Notes: generated from the sequence alone by a model not told the origin. DNA of 64,000 nt from Xanthomonas hortorum pv. cynarae (GCF_002939985.1 NZ_MDFM01000021.1:27699-91698), one strand, 5' to 3'. Counted from the stretch's first letter, positions 1-12,614 are shown. A program made the numbers and translations.

Positions 1-2
1 GC

Positions 3-1163
3 GTGCTGTTGCTGGGCTCGGGCGAGCTGGGCAAGGAAGTGGCGATCGAATTGCAGCGCTTCGGGGTGGAGGTGATCGCTGCCGACCGTTACGCCAACGC
101 GCCGGCGATGCAGGTGGCGCATCGTTCGCATGTGCTGGACATGCTCGACCCGCAGGCACTGCGCGCGCTGATCGCCAAAGAGCAGCCGCATCTGATCGTG
201 CCGGAGATCGAGGCGATCCATACCGAAACGCTGGTCGCGCTGGAGCGCGAGCAAGGGCAGAAGGTCATCCCGACTGCGCGCGCCGCACGCCTGACCATGG
301 ACCGCGAAGGTATCCGTCGTCTGGCGGCCGAAACCCTGGGCCTGCCGACCTCGCCGTATCGTTTCGTCGACACGGCTGCCGAGTATCGCGACGCCATCGC
401 CGCTGTCGGCCTGCCGTGCGTGGTCAAGCCGGTGATGTCGTCCTCGGGCAAGGGCCAGAGCACCTTGCGCAGCGAAGCGGACATCGATGCCGCGTGGGAC
501 TACGCGCAGACTGGCGGGCGTGCCGGTGCCGGCCGCTGCATCGTCGAAGGCTTCATCGACTTCGATTACGAGATCACCTTGTTGACCGTGCGGCATGCCG
601 GCGGTACTTCGTTCTGCGATCCGATCGGGCATTGGCAGAAAGATGGCGACTACCGCGAGAGCTGGCAGCCGCAGCCGATGTCGCCGGCCGCGCTGCAGCG
701 CTCGCAGCAGATCGCGCAGGCCATCACCGACGACCTCGGTGGCTGGGGGCTGTTCGGTGTGGAGCTGTTCGTCAAGGGCGACGAGGTGTGGTTCAGCGAA
801 GTCTCGCCGCGCCCGCACGACACCGGTCTGGTCACGCTGGTGTCGCAGGAGTTAAGCGAATTCGCGTTGCACGCACGCGCCATTCTCGGCCTGCCGGTCG
901 GTGCCGACAACGGTGGCGTGATTCGTCAGAGCGGGCCATCGGCCTCGTGTGCACTGCTCGCACACGGCCACGGCGTGCCGGCCTTCGACAACGTTGCCGA
1001 TGCACTGCGCGACCCGGACACCGCACTCCGTTTGTTCGGCAAACCGCGCGTAGATGGTCATCGCCGTGTCGGTGTCACGCTGGCGCGTGCCGACAGCATC
1101 GATGCTGCGCGCGAGGAAGCGCGTGTGGCGGCTGAGGCGTTGGTGATCCGGCTGGACGCCTGA
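3..1163 (+). CDS. purT: Formate-dependent phosphoribosylglycinamide formyltransferase 2 (5' end outside window)
   Basis: PurT makes formyl-GAR from GAR, formate and ATP, the folate-independent version of the third step of purine synthesis, in the cytoplasm. The reading frame is open from the first base and begins with [12 protein letters not shown], which in this family is the N-terminal nucleotide-binding loop preceded by about 15-20 residues; the true start is therefore upstream and the GTG at position 3 is an internal Val codon. The ATP-grasp core is recognisable from the SSSGKGQS loop (about residues 145-152) and from [10 protein letters not shown] near the substrate site. The C-terminus is complete, with TGA at 1161-1163. 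The next gene is convergent. Identification is secure; only the 5' end is missing. Confidence 0.95.
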   Translation: MLLLGSGELGKEVAIELQRFGVEVIAADRYANAPAMQVAHRSHVLDMLDPQALRALIAKEQPHLIVPEIEAIHTETLVALEREQGQKVIPTARAARLTMDREGIRRLAAETLGLPTSPYRFVDTAAEYRDAIAAVGLPCVVKPVMSSSGKGQSTLRSEADIDAAWDYAQTGGRAGAGRCIVEGFIDFDYEITLLTVRHAGGTSFCDPIGHWQKDGDYRESWQPQPMSPAALQRSQQIAQAITDDLGGWGLFGVELFVKGDEVWFSEVSPRPHDTGLVTLVSQELSEFALHARAILGLPVGADNGGVIRQSGPSASCALLAHGHGVPAFDNVADALRDPDTALRLFGKPRVDGHRRVGVTLARADSIDAAREEARVAAEALVIRLDA

Positions 1164-1432
1164 GGCGCAATGCGTGTCGGAGCAGGGGAGCAGTGGCGGC
1201 AAAGAACCGCGTCCTGCCATGGCGCAATGCCCTTGTGACTTGGCTGGGCGCTCTCGTCACCGACCGCGCTAGCCCGGCATTGACAACCGCCGACCGCATC
1301 CCGGCACGTCTTCAACATACTGCGGCACGAGCACCCCCGTGCTCCTGCCGCAGCTGCCGCTGTTCAACGGATCGTCCGCAGGAGAGGCCTGAGTCAGCTC
1401 AGAGCCAGATGCTTCGAATCCCGAATCCCCAA

Positions 1433-2665
1433 TCACAGCTTCTCAGCCACATCCACCCACACCGCATGATGGTCGCTGCCATCGGCGATCGCCGCGTCCG
1501 GCGCGCTGCTGGCCGGCCAGAAGATGCCGCTGCCGATCAGGGTGAACTGGCGCGATGGCAGCACGTAGTCCAGGCGCATCGTGCCGGCCTGCGGGCCGAA
1601 GTCGCCGGTGACCTGCTGCGGGTCGCCGGTATGCGCGATGCCTAGCGCGGCGTATTCGGCGGTTTTTTCCGTGCCGCCGTCGCTGTGCGGGGTGGGATAC
1701 TGCAAGACGCGCGGATGCGTGATCAGTGTGCGGATCGCATCGTGGCGGCCGGCGCCATCGACCGGGTCGTTATTGAGATCGCCGAGGATCACAAAGCGTG
1801 CGTCGGCCGGCAGACCGCCGCAGCGGCCCTGGTCGTCGCACAGCCATGCGGCGTCGTTGGGGTTATCCAGATACTCGCGCCATAGCCGCAGTTCGTCGTG
1901 ATTGCGGGCGGCGTTGCGCTTCTCGGCACCGTCGAACACCGGCGGTGTGGGATGTGATACCAGCGCGTGCACCACGCCCAGCGGCGTGCGCACCGGCACG
2001 TCCCAATGCGATTTGGACGACAGCCGCAGTTGCGCCCAGATCGCATCGCGATAAAACGATTTCTTGCTGGACGGATCGGTCGGGCGCAACGCACCCGGCA
2101 ACGCGCTCCATTTCAGCAGCTGGAAACTGCGCACCGCCTGCGCATCGATCGGATAGCGCGACAGCACCAGCATGCCGTACTGGCCAGGGTGCAACCCATA
2201 CCCCCAGGCATCGTTGCCGCGCGAACGGCCATCGCCACCGACAGTGCCGTTGTTGTCCAGATCCAGCCCACTCGGCACGCCGGTATTCACTGGTGCCAGG
2301 TAGCGATACGGATAGCGCAGCGCTTCGCCGCCGCCCGGCTGGGCGACCTGCAGATAGCGCTGCTGGAACAGATCGGCGGCGCGATGCTCGGGGTCGAAAT
2401 CGAACTCGTTGAGCAGCACCAGATCCGGGCGCACCCGCTGCAGCACGGCGGCGATCTTGCGCGCATGCGCGCTGTCGCCCTGCAGTTCGCGCACCAGGCC
2501 GCCGGCCTCGTCGGAATACAGCGAAGTGTTGTAGGTCGCGATGCGCAAGTGGGCAGGTTCAGGCGCGGCAGCGGAAGCGCCGGGCGCGGTATCGGAGGAG
2601 GGCGCGCGATGCGCGCAAGCAGCGCAGAGCATGGTCAGCGCAAGCAGCAGGATGGGTTTGATCAT
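1433..2665 (-). CDS. Secreted endonuclease/exonuclease/phosphatase-family protein
   Basis: A 410-residue protein with the EEP (DNase I-like) metal-dependent phosphodiesterase fold. Visible family motifs in order are the RIATYN strand near residue 42, NEFDFDP (metal-binding Glu) near residue 87, GDLNNDP near residue 295, and a C-terminal DGSDHHAVWV with the catalytic Asp-His pair. The N-terminus is hydrophobic and ends in LCAACAH, a lipoprotein-like cleavage site, so the protein is probably exported and may be anchored in an outer or inner membrane. The substrate (nucleic acid, sphingomyelin or phosphoinositide) cannot be told from the sequence. It converges with purT and stands alone. Confidence 0.85.
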   Translation of the reverse strand: MIKPILLLALTMLCAACAHRAPSSDTAPGASAAAPEPAHLRIATYNTSLYSDEAGGLVRELQGDSAHARKIAAVLQRVRPDLVLLNEFDFDPEHRAADLFQQRYLQVAQPGGGEALRYPYRYLAPVNTGVPSGLDLDNNGTVGGDGRSRGNDAWGYGLHPGQYGMLVLSRYPIDAQAVRSFQLLKWSALPGALRPTDPSSKKSFYRDAIWAQLRLSSKSHWDVPVRTPLGVVHALVSHPTPPVFDGAEKRNAARNHDELRLWREYLDNPNDAAWLCDDQGRCGGLPADARFVILGDLNNDPVDGAGRHDAIRTLITHPRVLQYPTPHSDGGTEKTAEYAALGIAHTGDPQQVTGDFGPQAGTMRLDYVLPSRQFTLIGSGIFWPASSAPDAAIADGSDHHAVWVDVAEKL

Positions 2666-2717
2666 CGCAATATTCTCGCATGCGGGAGACGACAGGCCGA
2701 TGTCGTCGTCCGGTGGT

Positions 2718-3473
2718 TCAACCTGCCGGTGCAGGGGCCGGGAGCCCGCGCCATTGACGGCCGTCGTAAGCTTCCAGTGCGCTGAAGTGGCGCTTGTAAT
2801 TCATCTTCGCGTGGCCGTCGATCCAGTAGCCCAGATACACATGCGCGCGCCGCTCGCGTTGCGCCCACTGGATCTGCTGCAGGATCGCGAAGGTGCCCAG
2901 ACTGCGCGCGGCGGCATCCGGCGCGTAGAACGTATAGACCGCCGACAACGCGTGCTCGGTGACATCGGTGACCGCAACGGCGAGCAATCGCCCTGGCGCG
3001 TGCGCCACCGCCGGTTCGCGTATCTCAAGAAAGCGCCCATGCGACCAGCCGCCGATCAGGAACTGGTCGAATTCGGTGGCGCCATGTTCGTCCATGCCGC
3101 CGCCGGGATGGCGGTGCTTGAGGTACTGCCGATACAACGCAAGTTGTTCGTCGGTGCGTTCGGCGGCGACCACGCGCACCACCAGGTCCTGATTGCGCGC
3201 CAGGCAACGGCGCTGACTGCGATCGTGCCGGAACGCATCCACGGCAATGCGCACCGGCACGCAGGCGCGGCAACGTTCGCAATGCGGCCGGTAGACCAGA
3301 TCGCCGGAGCGCCGGAATCCCCACGCCAATGCCTGCGGATAAATTGCGCCCAGACGCGGATCGTGCGGGTCCAGTACCAGGTCGCGCGCACGCCGATCCG
3401 GCCAGTAGCCGCAGGCATGCTCGCCGGTCTGGAACAGGCGCAGGTCGTCGTGGGTGTCGGCGTGGATGGCCAT
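2718..3473 (-). CDS. bpt: Aspartate/glutamate leucyltransferase (arginyl-tRNA-protein transferase family)
   Basis: A 251-residue aminoacyl-tRNA-protein transferase of the N-end rule pathway. Bacterial Bpt moves Leu from Leu-tRNA onto proteins with N-terminal Asp or Glu, marking them for ClpSAP. The family's N-terminal Cys pattern is present (ACGYWPDR, then HCERCRAC) and the C-terminal half carries [15 protein letters not shown], the most conserved stretch of the family. The frame extends upstream to 3881, but the ATG at 3473 gives the usual family length and N-terminus ([13 protein letters not shown]), and the longer version would overlap the leader and coding region of the divergent EF-hand gene. 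Confidence 0.92.
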   Translation of the reverse strand: MAIHADTHDDLRLFQTGEHACGYWPDRRARDLVLDPHDPRLGAIYPQALAWGFRRSGDLVYRPHCERCRACVPVRIAVDAFRHDRSQRRCLARNQDLVVRVVAAERTDEQLALYRQYLKHRHPGGGMDEHGATEFDQFLIGGWSHGRFLEIREPAVAHAPGRLLAVAVTDVTEHALSAVYTFYAPDAAARSLGTFAILQQIQWAQRERRAHVYLGYWIDGHAKMNYKRHFSALEAYDGRQWRGLPAPAPAG

Positions 3474-3672
3474 GGACGCAGGATAGCGCCTGCGTGTCGC
3501 AACAGCGGCGACTGTCCGCCGGATGAATACGGCCGGTGGCCGCGTCAACGCGCGTGCCGATCGCTCGTTGATGTGGGTGTTGGTGGCAGCGTACGGTGGA
3601 TCCGGATGCGCCACCCACGCGATGCGGCCCATGCAGGTGCCGCGTGTGGTTCTCACATCCCAGGAGTTTCTC

Positions 3673-4278
3673 ATGACGTCTCGCAAACCGTTTCTCGCAT
3701 TGGCCGTGCTGGCCGCCCTGTCCACCGGCGCGGTGTTCGCCGCTCCGCCTGCCGCTGGCGATGCGCCGCGTCCTGCCAAGCTCGACAAGAACGGCGATGG
3801 CGTGATCGACCGCAGCGAAGCGGCGGCCGATCCGAAGCTGGCTGCGCAGTTCGATACGCTGGACACCAACAAGGACGGCAAGCTGTCGCGCGATGAGCGT
3901 CCGCATCATCGGGGCCCGGGTCGTGATGGACGCGACGGGCGCGGCGAATGGCTGAGCAAGCTCGATACCAACAAGGACGGCCGCATCAGCCGCGAAGAAG
4001 CCAAGGCCGACCCGAAGTTCGCCGCGCGCTTCGATGAGATGGACGTCAACAAGGACGGCTTTGTCGATCGCGCCGACCGTGCGTTGCGCATGCAGCAGCA
4101 TCGCGATGCGTGGTTTGCCAAGGCCGATACCGACAAGGACGGCAAGTTGAGCAAGGCCGAGTTCGATGCGGCCTCCAAGCAGCGTGGCGAGCACGGTCCG
4201 CGTGGTCCGGGCGAGCATGGCGAGCGTGGTGATCACGGCAAGCGTCCGATGCCGGCCAAGCCTGCTGCGGGCAACTGA
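3673..4278 (+). CDS. Exported EF-hand calcium-binding protein
   Basis: A 201-residue protein with a clear signal peptide (cleavage expected after TGAVFA, about residue 24) and five EF-hand loops of the DxNxDGxxxxxE type: [40 protein letters not shown] and [10 protein letters not shown]. The C-terminal 30 residues are rich in Gly, His, Pro and Arg. The likely location is the periplasm or outside the cell; calcium binding is inferred from the loops and no enzymatic domain is seen. The start at 3673 has CAGGAG at 3661-3666 and gives the signal peptide directly; the frame is open upstream to 3523, but that would bury the signal peptide. Confidence 0.85.
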   Translation: MTSRKPFLALAVLAALSTGAVFAAPPAAGDAPRPAKLDKNGDGVIDRSEAAADPKLAAQFDTLDTNKDGKLSRDERPHHRGPGRDGRDGRGEWLSKLDTNKDGRISREEAKADPKFAARFDEMDVNKDGFVDRADRALRMQQHRDAWFAKADTDKDGKLSKAEFDAASKQRGEHGPRGPGEHGERGDHGKRPMPAKPAAGN

Positions 4279-4385
4279 GTTCTTCCAGTCGCCAGAGCGT
4301 TAACCGGTCGCGCTGCTGCGACCGGCATAACTGTCGTCATACGCAACAGGTAACCAGCAGCACGCAACAAGGCGCCGATCGACCG

Positions 4386-4417
4386 ACGGCCTCCCGCGCA
4401 AGCAGGAGGCCGTTTTT
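4386..4417 (+). terminator. Rho-independent terminator after the EF-hand gene
   Basis: A 9-bp stem (ACGGCCTCC at 4386-4394 with GGAGGCCGT at 4405-4413) is followed by a run of T to 4417. It lies about 110 bp past the stop of the EF-hand gene and about 50 bp before the end of the convergent sigma factor gene. Confidence 0.85.
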
Positions 4418-4469
4418 GTAGGCTGGCTGCCGGAGTCAGTCGATTGCGGTCATCGCTGCTTCGGTTAGA

Positions 4470-5663
4470 TCACAGCATTCCTAGCTTCATGTAGTGATGG
4501 AAGATTGGCAGCAGGACCGCCAGCGTGCTCATGAGCATCGCGCTTGGACTGAACATGCAGCGGTAAAGCAATGGTGCCTGCGTGGTGCCGCGCCGTTGTG
4601 CATCGCGTTCCAGCATGGGGCGCATCACCCGGGGCAGCACGCGCAGCGTTTGATAGTTGATCACGACCATGCCTGCGCACAGCACCAGCAAGGCCGACCA
4701 GGGTTGGTTGCTGAGTCGGTTCAGTAGCAACGTGCTGCCGCACACGATCACCGACGTCAGGGTGCTTGTGAGCATGAAGCGGTGGATACCCGCGGTTTCG
4801 CGGGCTGTCTCGGCAAAGCGCAGCAGATACCAGCCCGACCAGTAAGTTCCCAGTGCTGCAACCAGCACGCTGCCTGCAGCAAACAGCGCCGGCATGCCGA
4901 ACCAGACGCTCAACGCACCGGCTGCGCCGCCACCGCCAACGGCAGAGCCGGTCAAACCACCCATGCCCAGCTTGCCCGCGCCACCGATGCCGCCCAACAC
5001 GATGGCCGCGCTCGCGGTTCCCGGGGCTGCCAGCATCGTTGCCGAGGTCACCGCAGTGGCAAACGCCACACTGGGTGCGCTGCCACGCGCGAACGCGCCG
5101 AACCGGCGCAGCAGTTCCTCGCGCACGCTGGCACGTGCCCGCGACAGGCGCTTGCGCACGGCGGCATCGCTGAGGCCGAGCAGCGAGGCCACCTGCTGCG
5201 AACTCTGGCCTTCGCGGTAATACAGCAGCAGCGTCTCGCGGCTTTCTTCGGGCAATGCGGAAATGATGTCGAGCGCGGCAATTTCTTCTTCCACCTGCAG
5301 CAGGTGCTCGGCGGGCGAGGGTGCGGGGTCGGCTGCCATCGCGATGGCGAGGTCGGCTGCTTCGCCGCTGAGCGCGCGGTGCCGGTTGGCGCGCAGCCAG
5401 TCGCGCGCCAGGTTACGGGTGATCTGCCGCAGCCACGGCAGAAAGCTGGCCGGTTGGCTGAGTTGCGCCAGCCGCTGCCAGGCGCGCAGGAAGGCTTCCT
5501 GGGCAATGTCTTCGCTGGCGGCGATATCACGGGTGATCGCCAGCGCGATGGCGGTCACCGTGTTCTGGCAGGCGCGCACGATGCGGCCATACGCCTGCTG
5601 GCAGCCGGCGGCGGCGTCGGGCAATTCGCGTTGCAACATCAGGTCCAGCGTGTCGGTGTGCAT
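4470..5663 (-). CDS. ECF-type sigma factor fused to a C-terminal multi-pass membrane domain
   Basis: A 397-residue protein from the ATG at 5663 (the frame is also open to an ATG at 5699). Roughly residues 10-85 are sigma region 2, including ASEDIAQEAFLRAWQRL; roughly 115-170 are region 4, with LPEESRETLLLYYREGQS and the helix-turn-helix SSQQVASLLGLSDAAVRKRLSRAR. After a Gly/Ala-rich linker (GGIGGAGKLGMGGLTGSAVG) come about four hydrophobic helices, so the sigma domain should be tethered to the inner membrane. Ordinary ECF factors are about 180-200 residues and have a separate anti-sigma gene; none is adjacent here. The membrane part may sense or sequester in cis. Target promoters are unknown. 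Confidence 0.8.
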   Translation of the reverse strand: MHTDTLDLMLQRELPDAAAGCQQAYGRIVRACQNTVTAIALAITRDIAASEDIAQEAFLRAWQRLAQLSQPASFLPWLRQITRNLARDWLRANRHRALSGEAADLAIAMAADPAPSPAEHLLQVEEEIAALDIISALPEESRETLLLYYREGQSSQQVASLLGLSDAAVRKRLSRARASVREELLRRFGAFARGSAPSVAFATAVTSATMLAAPGTASAAIVLGGIGGAGKLGMGGLTGSAVGGGGAAGALSVWFGMPALFAAGSVLVAALGTYWSGWYLLRFAETARETAGIHRFMLTSTLTSVIVCGSTLLLNRLSNQPWSALLVLCAGMVVINYQTLRVLPRVMRPMLERDAQRRGTTQAPLLYRCMFSPSAMLMSTLAVLLPIFHHYMKLGML

Positions 5664-5759
5664 CGGCGCAATCCATGTCCTGGTCCCAGCATGACGCATG
5701 GGAGCGGCAGATGTGACCGATGCGATGCCGGTGACTGCCGGTGCCGACGTCAGCGGCGC

Positions 5760-6263
5760 TCAGCGCGCCGGCTGGATCCGCACGCGCACTTCTTCATCCT
5801 CTGCCGCAGGCGGTGCTGCGTTGGCCGGCGCCGCTTGTTGCGATGCCGGCTGAGTCGCTGGCGCCGGTGCATTGCGATGGCGCAGCACCACGAACATGGC
5901 AACCGCGCCGATCACCAACAGCAGTACCAGACGGATACGCCAGGCCCAGCTGCGCGCGCTGGAGCTTGAGCCGTTTTCGCCTTCGCGGAAGGTGTATTCC
6001 ACGTTCGGCAGGTCGCGACGGGTGGTGTCGAGCAGGCGCGCGTCGCGCAGCAACTCGCGCGCGCGTGGCTGGTCGTCGGCATGCACGATCCACACGGTGG
6101 GATAGGTCTGTGCGTTGCTGTGTTCGAGATAGCTGAACTGGCCGGTGCGTTTGCTTTCGTAGGAGCGGCCATTGCTCATGCGCACATCGATGCCGGCATC
6201 GCGCAACAGGTTGGCGACGCCTTCGGCGGTTTCGATACGTTGACTGCTGAAGATCTTGCGCAT
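5760..6263 (-). CDS. DUF2007-like protein with one membrane helix
   Basis: A 167-residue protein. The N-terminal 75 residues (starting MRKIFSSQRIETAEGVANLL, with DAGIDVRM and PTVWIVHADD) match the small DUF2007 fold, a putative signal-transducing domain. A single hydrophobic helix follows at about residues 100-120 (WRIRLVLLLVIGAVAMFVVL), then a Pro/Ala/Gln-rich tail ending VRIQPAR. The topology suggests a cytoplasmic N-terminus and periplasmic tail. The ATG at 6263 is preferred because the DUF2007 strand begins there; upstream in-frame sequence to 6356 shows no conservation-like pattern. No specific function can be assigned. Confidence 0.7.
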   Translation of the reverse strand: MRKIFSSQRIETAEGVANLLRDAGIDVRMSNGRSYESKRTGQFSYLEHSNAQTYPTVWIVHADDQPRARELLRDARLLDTTRRDLPNVEYTFREGENGSSSSARSWAWRIRLVLLLVIGAVAMFVVLRHRNAPAPATQPASQQAAPANAAPPAAEDEEVRVRIQPAR

Positions 6264-6420
6264 GCTTAAAGTGTGCCAGCGATTGCCGAACGCATCGCGC
6301 TGCGGGTGCGCGTGTTCGAGACATGGAAGAAAAGTGGCGTGGACGTCGGTCCACAACCGAAAAAGGCGGCAGCAGACCTGTCTGCGCTCAGCGAAAGTTG
6401 TTGTTCAAGCACGGGCACGG

Positions 6421-7326
6421 CTAGTCCTTCGCCGGCACGGCAATTGCGCTGCCATCGGGCACCACGCGGATCAAGCCTTCCTGCGTGGTGCTGGCGACCA
6501 GCACGCCATCGCGGGTGAAAAACTGCCCACGGGCCAGGCCGCGCGCGCCCTGCGCGGTGGAGCTGTCGAGCGAGTACAGCAGCCAATCGTCGGTACGGAA
6601 CGGGCGATGGAACCACAGCGCATGATCGAGCGAGGCCATCTGCACGTTCGGCGTGTAATAACTGATGCCGTGCGGAAACGTCGAAGTGCCCAGCAACTGA
6701 AAATCCGAGGCATACGCCAGCAAGGCGCGATGCAGGCCGACATCGTCGCCGACCGGGTCGCTCAGGCGTAGCCACATCTGCTGGAACGGCGGGCGCTTGG
6801 GTGGTCTGAGTTCGTCGCGTGGAAAGACGTGGCGGAACTCGAACGGGCCGCCACGCGAGAGCCAGCGCTGCACCTTGGCCGGCAGTTTCGCCAGCACTTC
6901 CGGTGCCAGCGGCGCGGTGGGTTCGATGTCTTCCGGCGGCGGCACCACCGGCATCACCGACTGATGCTCGGCACCGTCTTCGTGTTCCTGAAACGACGCT
7001 GCGCAGAAAAAGATCACCTTGCCATGCTGGATCGCGGTGACCCGTCGTACCGAGAAACTGCCGCCGTCGCGGGTGCGATCGACGTCGTAGACGATCGGGT
7101 GATCGATATCCCCGGCACGCAGAAAGTAGGCATGCAACGAGTGCGCCTGGCGGCCGTTTTCCACCGTGGCCTGCGCGGCGGCCAGCGCCTGCCCCAGCAC
7201 CTGCCCACCGAACACATACTTGGTGCCGATATCGCGGCTTTGGCCGCGAAACAGATTGTCTTCCAGGCGCTCCAGCGACAGCAGGTTGATCAGTTCGGAG
7301 ACGACGGGTTCGGCAGTGGCGGACAA
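6421..7326 (-). CDS. tesB: Acyl-CoA thioesterase II
   Basis: A double hot-dog thioesterase that hydrolyses medium- and long-chain acyl-CoA to free fatty acid and CoA in the cytoplasm. Typical TesB sequence is seen throughout: LINLLSLERLEDNLFRG at the N-terminus, YVFGGQVLGQALAAA, SLHAYFLRAGD, YASDFQLLGTS (catalytic Asp), SLDHALWFHRPFR, and TQEGLIR (catalytic Gln) near the end. From a TTG at 7326 the protein is 301 residues, against 286 in E. coli. No ATG or GTG gives a better fit, and the in-frame extension to 7449 is Arg-rich and overlaps the crotonase gene, so it was rejected. The exact start is uncertain. Confidence 0.88.
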   Translation of the reverse strand: MSATAEPVVSELINLLSLERLEDNLFRGQSRDIGTKYVFGGQVLGQALAAAQATVENGRQAHSLHAYFLRAGDIDHPIVYDVDRTRDGGSFSVRRVTAIQHGKVIFFCAASFQEHEDGAEHQSVMPVVPPPEDIEPTAPLAPEVLAKLPAKVQRWLSRGGPFEFRHVFPRDELRPPKRPPFQQMWLRLSDPVGDDVGLHRALLAYASDFQLLGTSTFPHGISYYTPNVQMASLDHALWFHRPFRTDDWLLYSLDSSTAQGARGLARGQFFTRDGVLVASTTQEGLIRVVPDGSAIAVPAKD

Positions 7327-7399
7327 AGGGCTGGCCTGGGCGTGCGACGGACCACGATTATACCGGCCGCCCCGTCGCCACCATGCGCAAGGCGCGTGC

Positions 7400-8170
7400 T
7401 CAGGTCTTTTGCAGGCGCGCGACCAGGCCATGCAGCGCCGCCTGCGCATCCGGTGCGTACCAGCCGTCGATGAAACGCTCCAGCTGGATCAGCTCGGGTG
7501 CCAGTGCGGCGCGCAGATCGGCGCGGGCGATGGCGCGTGTGGTCAGCATGGGCTGGCGCGGCAGTCGCTGCAGATCCTGCAGCCAGGCAACCGCGCGCGC
7601 GGTGACCAACTCGCCATCGGCCAGCTCGTCGACCAGGCCGATCGTGACCGCCTGTTCGGCCGGTAGCAGCTGGCCGGAGATCAGCAGGCGCTCGGCGCGG
7701 TGCGCACCGACCACGCGGCGCAACAGGCGCTGGATGCCTTCGGGCGCGGCCAGGCCCACCTGCACTTCGTTCAGTCCGATCGCATAGGGTTTGGCGGTGT
7801 CGGCACTGCGCGCCATCACCCGGTAGTCGCAGCACAGCGCCAACACGCAGCCGCCGGCCGGCGCATGCCCGCCGATGGCCGCCACCACCGGCACGCGGCT
7901 GTTGGCCAGCGCTTGCGCAGCGTCGAAGAAGGCCGTCCAGCTGGCCAGCAATGCCGCGCGGTCGGTGCCGTGCCCCAGCAGATGCGGCACGTCCATGCCA
8001 CCGGAAAAGATCCGCTCGCTGCCCGACAGCACGATGCCATCGGTCTCATCGCCGGCCTGCTGCACTGCAACGCTCAAGGCCTGGCACAGCGCGCTGTCCA
8101 GTGCATTGACCGGCGGGCGGGCCAGACGGATTTCGCGAAGACGGCCATGGTCTAAGATCTGGATGCTCAT
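7400..8170 (-). CDS. Enoyl-CoA hydratase/isomerase (crotonase) family protein
   Basis: A 256-residue crotonase-fold protein. The two oxyanion-hole segments are visible: RIFSGGMDV near residue 55 and AAIGGHAPAGGCVLALCCDYRV near residue 100. LNEVQVGLAAPEG near residue 133 is the usual position of the acid/base region. Members hydrate, isomerise or hydrolyse CoA thioesters in fatty-acid or aromatic degradation; the substrate cannot be inferred. It lies about 75 bp upstream of tesB on the same strand, so the two may be co-transcribed for acyl-CoA turnover. It is divergent from the copper chaperone gene with a gap of only 23 bp. Confidence 0.88.
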   Translation of the reverse strand: MSIQILDHGRLREIRLARPPVNALDSALCQALSVAVQQAGDETDGIVLSGSERIFSGGMDVPHLLGHGTDRAALLASWTAFFDAAQALANSRVPVVAAIGGHAPAGGCVLALCCDYRVMARSADTAKPYAIGLNEVQVGLAAPEGIQRLLRRVVGAHRAERLLISGQLLPAEQAVTIGLVDELADGELVTARAVAWLQDLQRLPRQPMLTTRAIARADLRAALAPELIQLERFIDGWYAPDAQAALHGLVARLQKT

Positions 8171-8193
8171 TCGGGGCTCCTGGAGGTCGGGTC

Positions 8194-8664
8194 ATGATAG
8201 ACGGCAGTCGAAGCAGGCAGCGCATGTACGCACGCGTGCTGCTCGGTGCGTTGGCGGTGTTGGCAAGTGCAGGCGCCTGGGCGCAGTGCCTGCCTGAATT
8301 CAAGGGTGGCTGGGTCCGCATTCCACCGCCCGGGGGCATGGGCATGGCGGCGGGGTTCGGGCAATTCCATAACAGCTGCGCGCAGCCGCTGAAGGTCACC
8401 GCGGCCAAGAGCAGCGTGTTCGCCGATGTCTCCATTCACGAGACCACGCAAACCAACGGCGTCAGTCGCATGCGTGCGGTGCCCGAGTTGCCGCTGCCTG
8501 CCGGCAAGTCGGTGGCGCTGGCGCCAGGCGGCCTGCATCTGATGCTGATGGAGGCGAGCGCGCCGCTGCAGGAGGGCGCGCAGGTGCCAGTGACCTTTAC
8601 CTTGCAGGATGGTCGCGAGATCAAGGCCACGCTGGAAGCACGCAAGCGCGCGCCGGGTTCGTGA
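8194..8664 (+). CDS. Periplasmic copper chaperone, PCu(A)C family
   Basis: A 156-residue exported protein of the PCu(A)C family, which binds Cu(I) and passes it to cytochrome oxidase or other cuproproteins in the periplasm. The family's spaced His/Met copper ligands are visible: HETTQTNGVSRM followed about 20 residues later by GLHLMLM. A signal peptide ends at AGAWA. The start at 8194 has a strong ribosome site, GGAGG at 8182-8186, seven bases upstream; an internal ATG at 8224 would also give a signal peptide. The window's terminal oxidase (cyoABCD) lacks CuA, so the client is probably another oxidase. Confidence 0.85.
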   Translation: MIDGSRSRQRMYARVLLGALAVLASAGAWAQCLPEFKGGWVRIPPPGGMGMAAGFGQFHNSCAQPLKVTAAKSSVFADVSIHETTQTNGVSRMRAVPELPLPAGKSVALAPGGLHLMLMEASAPLQEGAQVPVTFTLQDGREIKATLEARKRAPGS

Positions 8665-8907
8665 GGGAGCGCAGCTGGCTGTAGAGCGAAGACGGCAGCA
8701 TGGATGCTGCCGTTGGCAGCAGCGCTGCTTGATCCAATGATTTCGGCAAAGCATTCGAACGGCGCGTAGAAGGCGCTGCTTAGTCAGGCTGCGGTGCCAG
8801 CTCACCACGCTGCAGGCATGAAGTCGCTGCGGCAGTACAGTCACTGCATGCTGCAAACGTGCGGTAGTACGAAGTAACGTCATCACACCGCCATTCGAAA
8901 ACGAAAA
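8665..8907. other. Intergenic stretch, no gene recognised
   Basis: About 240 bp between the convergent copper chaperone and thioesterase genes, ending at the thioesterase terminator. No open frame with coding character, RNA gene or repeat was recognised. Confidence 0.6.
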
Positions 8908-8931
8908 CGGCGGCTGCCGAAAGAGCCGCCG
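8896..8931 (-). terminator. Rho-independent terminator for the thioesterase gene
   Basis: Read on the minus strand, CGGCGGCT (8931-8924), a loop, and AGCCGCCG (8915-8908) form an 8-bp stem followed by TTTTCGTTTTCG. It lies about 50 bp beyond the stop of the 4HBT thioesterase gene. Confidence 0.8.
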
Positions 8932-8978
8932 CCGATCTTTAGCGCTGAGAAAAACTCGGCAACCGGGCCGATAAAATC

Positions 8979-9385
8979 TCAGCTGCTGGCAGCGCGCACC
9001 GCATCCGGCAACGACGCACTCTTGCCTGTTTGCGTGTCGATCCACACCACCACCACGTTGCCATCGGAATAGAGCACGCCCTCGTCCTTCTGGTCGAGGA
9101 TGCGGTGGCCGATGGTGATGCTGCTGCTGCCCAGCCGCTCGACGAACAGTTCCACCAGGATGTCGTTCGGCCACACCAACGGACGCTTGTAGTTGACGTT
9201 GGTGGCTGCGACCACCGGCGCGATGCGATCGGTCATCGACACGCCTTCAACGCCCAGCATCCAGCGCACACGCGCTTCTTCCAGATAGGAAATGTACTTG
9301 GCGTTGTTGACATGGCCCATGCTGTCCATGTCGCGCCAGCGCACGCTGATCGGGATGCGTGCCAACACCTTGTGCTCTTCGCTCA

Positions 9386-9386
<1 letters not shown>
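8979..9386 (-). CDS. Acyl-CoA thioesterase, 4HBT hot-dog family
   Basis: A 135-residue single hot-dog domain. The signature DMDSMGHVNNAKYISYLEEAR near residue 20 carries the catalytic Asp and the GHVNN turn of the 4-hydroxybenzoyl-CoA thioesterase/YbgC group. Members hydrolyse acyl-CoA thioesters; the chain preference is not evident. Its ATG overlaps the uvrA stop codon by one base (TGATG), so it is translationally coupled to uvrA even though no functional link is obvious. A good terminator follows. Confidence 0.88.
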
Positions 9387-12352
<2,966 letters not shown>

Positions 12353-12584
12353 GGGGGATCCGATGTCGGGCCGGCGAACCGGCGGTGGTGCGAGCGTGCT
12401 CAGCAGGAATGAGTGGCAGTCGATCAGCCTACCCGCCGACCTAGGTGAGGGCAATTGCCCGAAATGCCAGTCTGACCGGAGCGTTGTGGCGGCCGGATGA
12501 TGCGTTGCATGGAGCCGGATCGATGTCGCCTGCGGCAGGTCGACCTGCCGTCGATCGGAAACCGGCCGGCGCCCGGCTTGCGGG

Positions 12585-12614
12585 TTGACCCAAAACCCGA
12601 TAGGCCAGTACAAT
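12585..12614 (+). promoter_or_regulatory. Sigma-70 promoter of rplU-rpmA
   Basis: TTGACC (12585-12590) and TACAAT (12609-12614) are separated by 18 bp, a near-consensus sigma-70 promoter. It is about 65 bp ahead of the rplU start. The remaining 230 bp between it and uvrA (12353-12584) shows no gene. Confidence 0.75.

Noticed and set aside
4470..5663. Sigma factor as output of the stressosome
   Set aside because: It is 36 kb away, of ECF rather than sigma-B type, and has no RsbW-like partner; no evidence links them.
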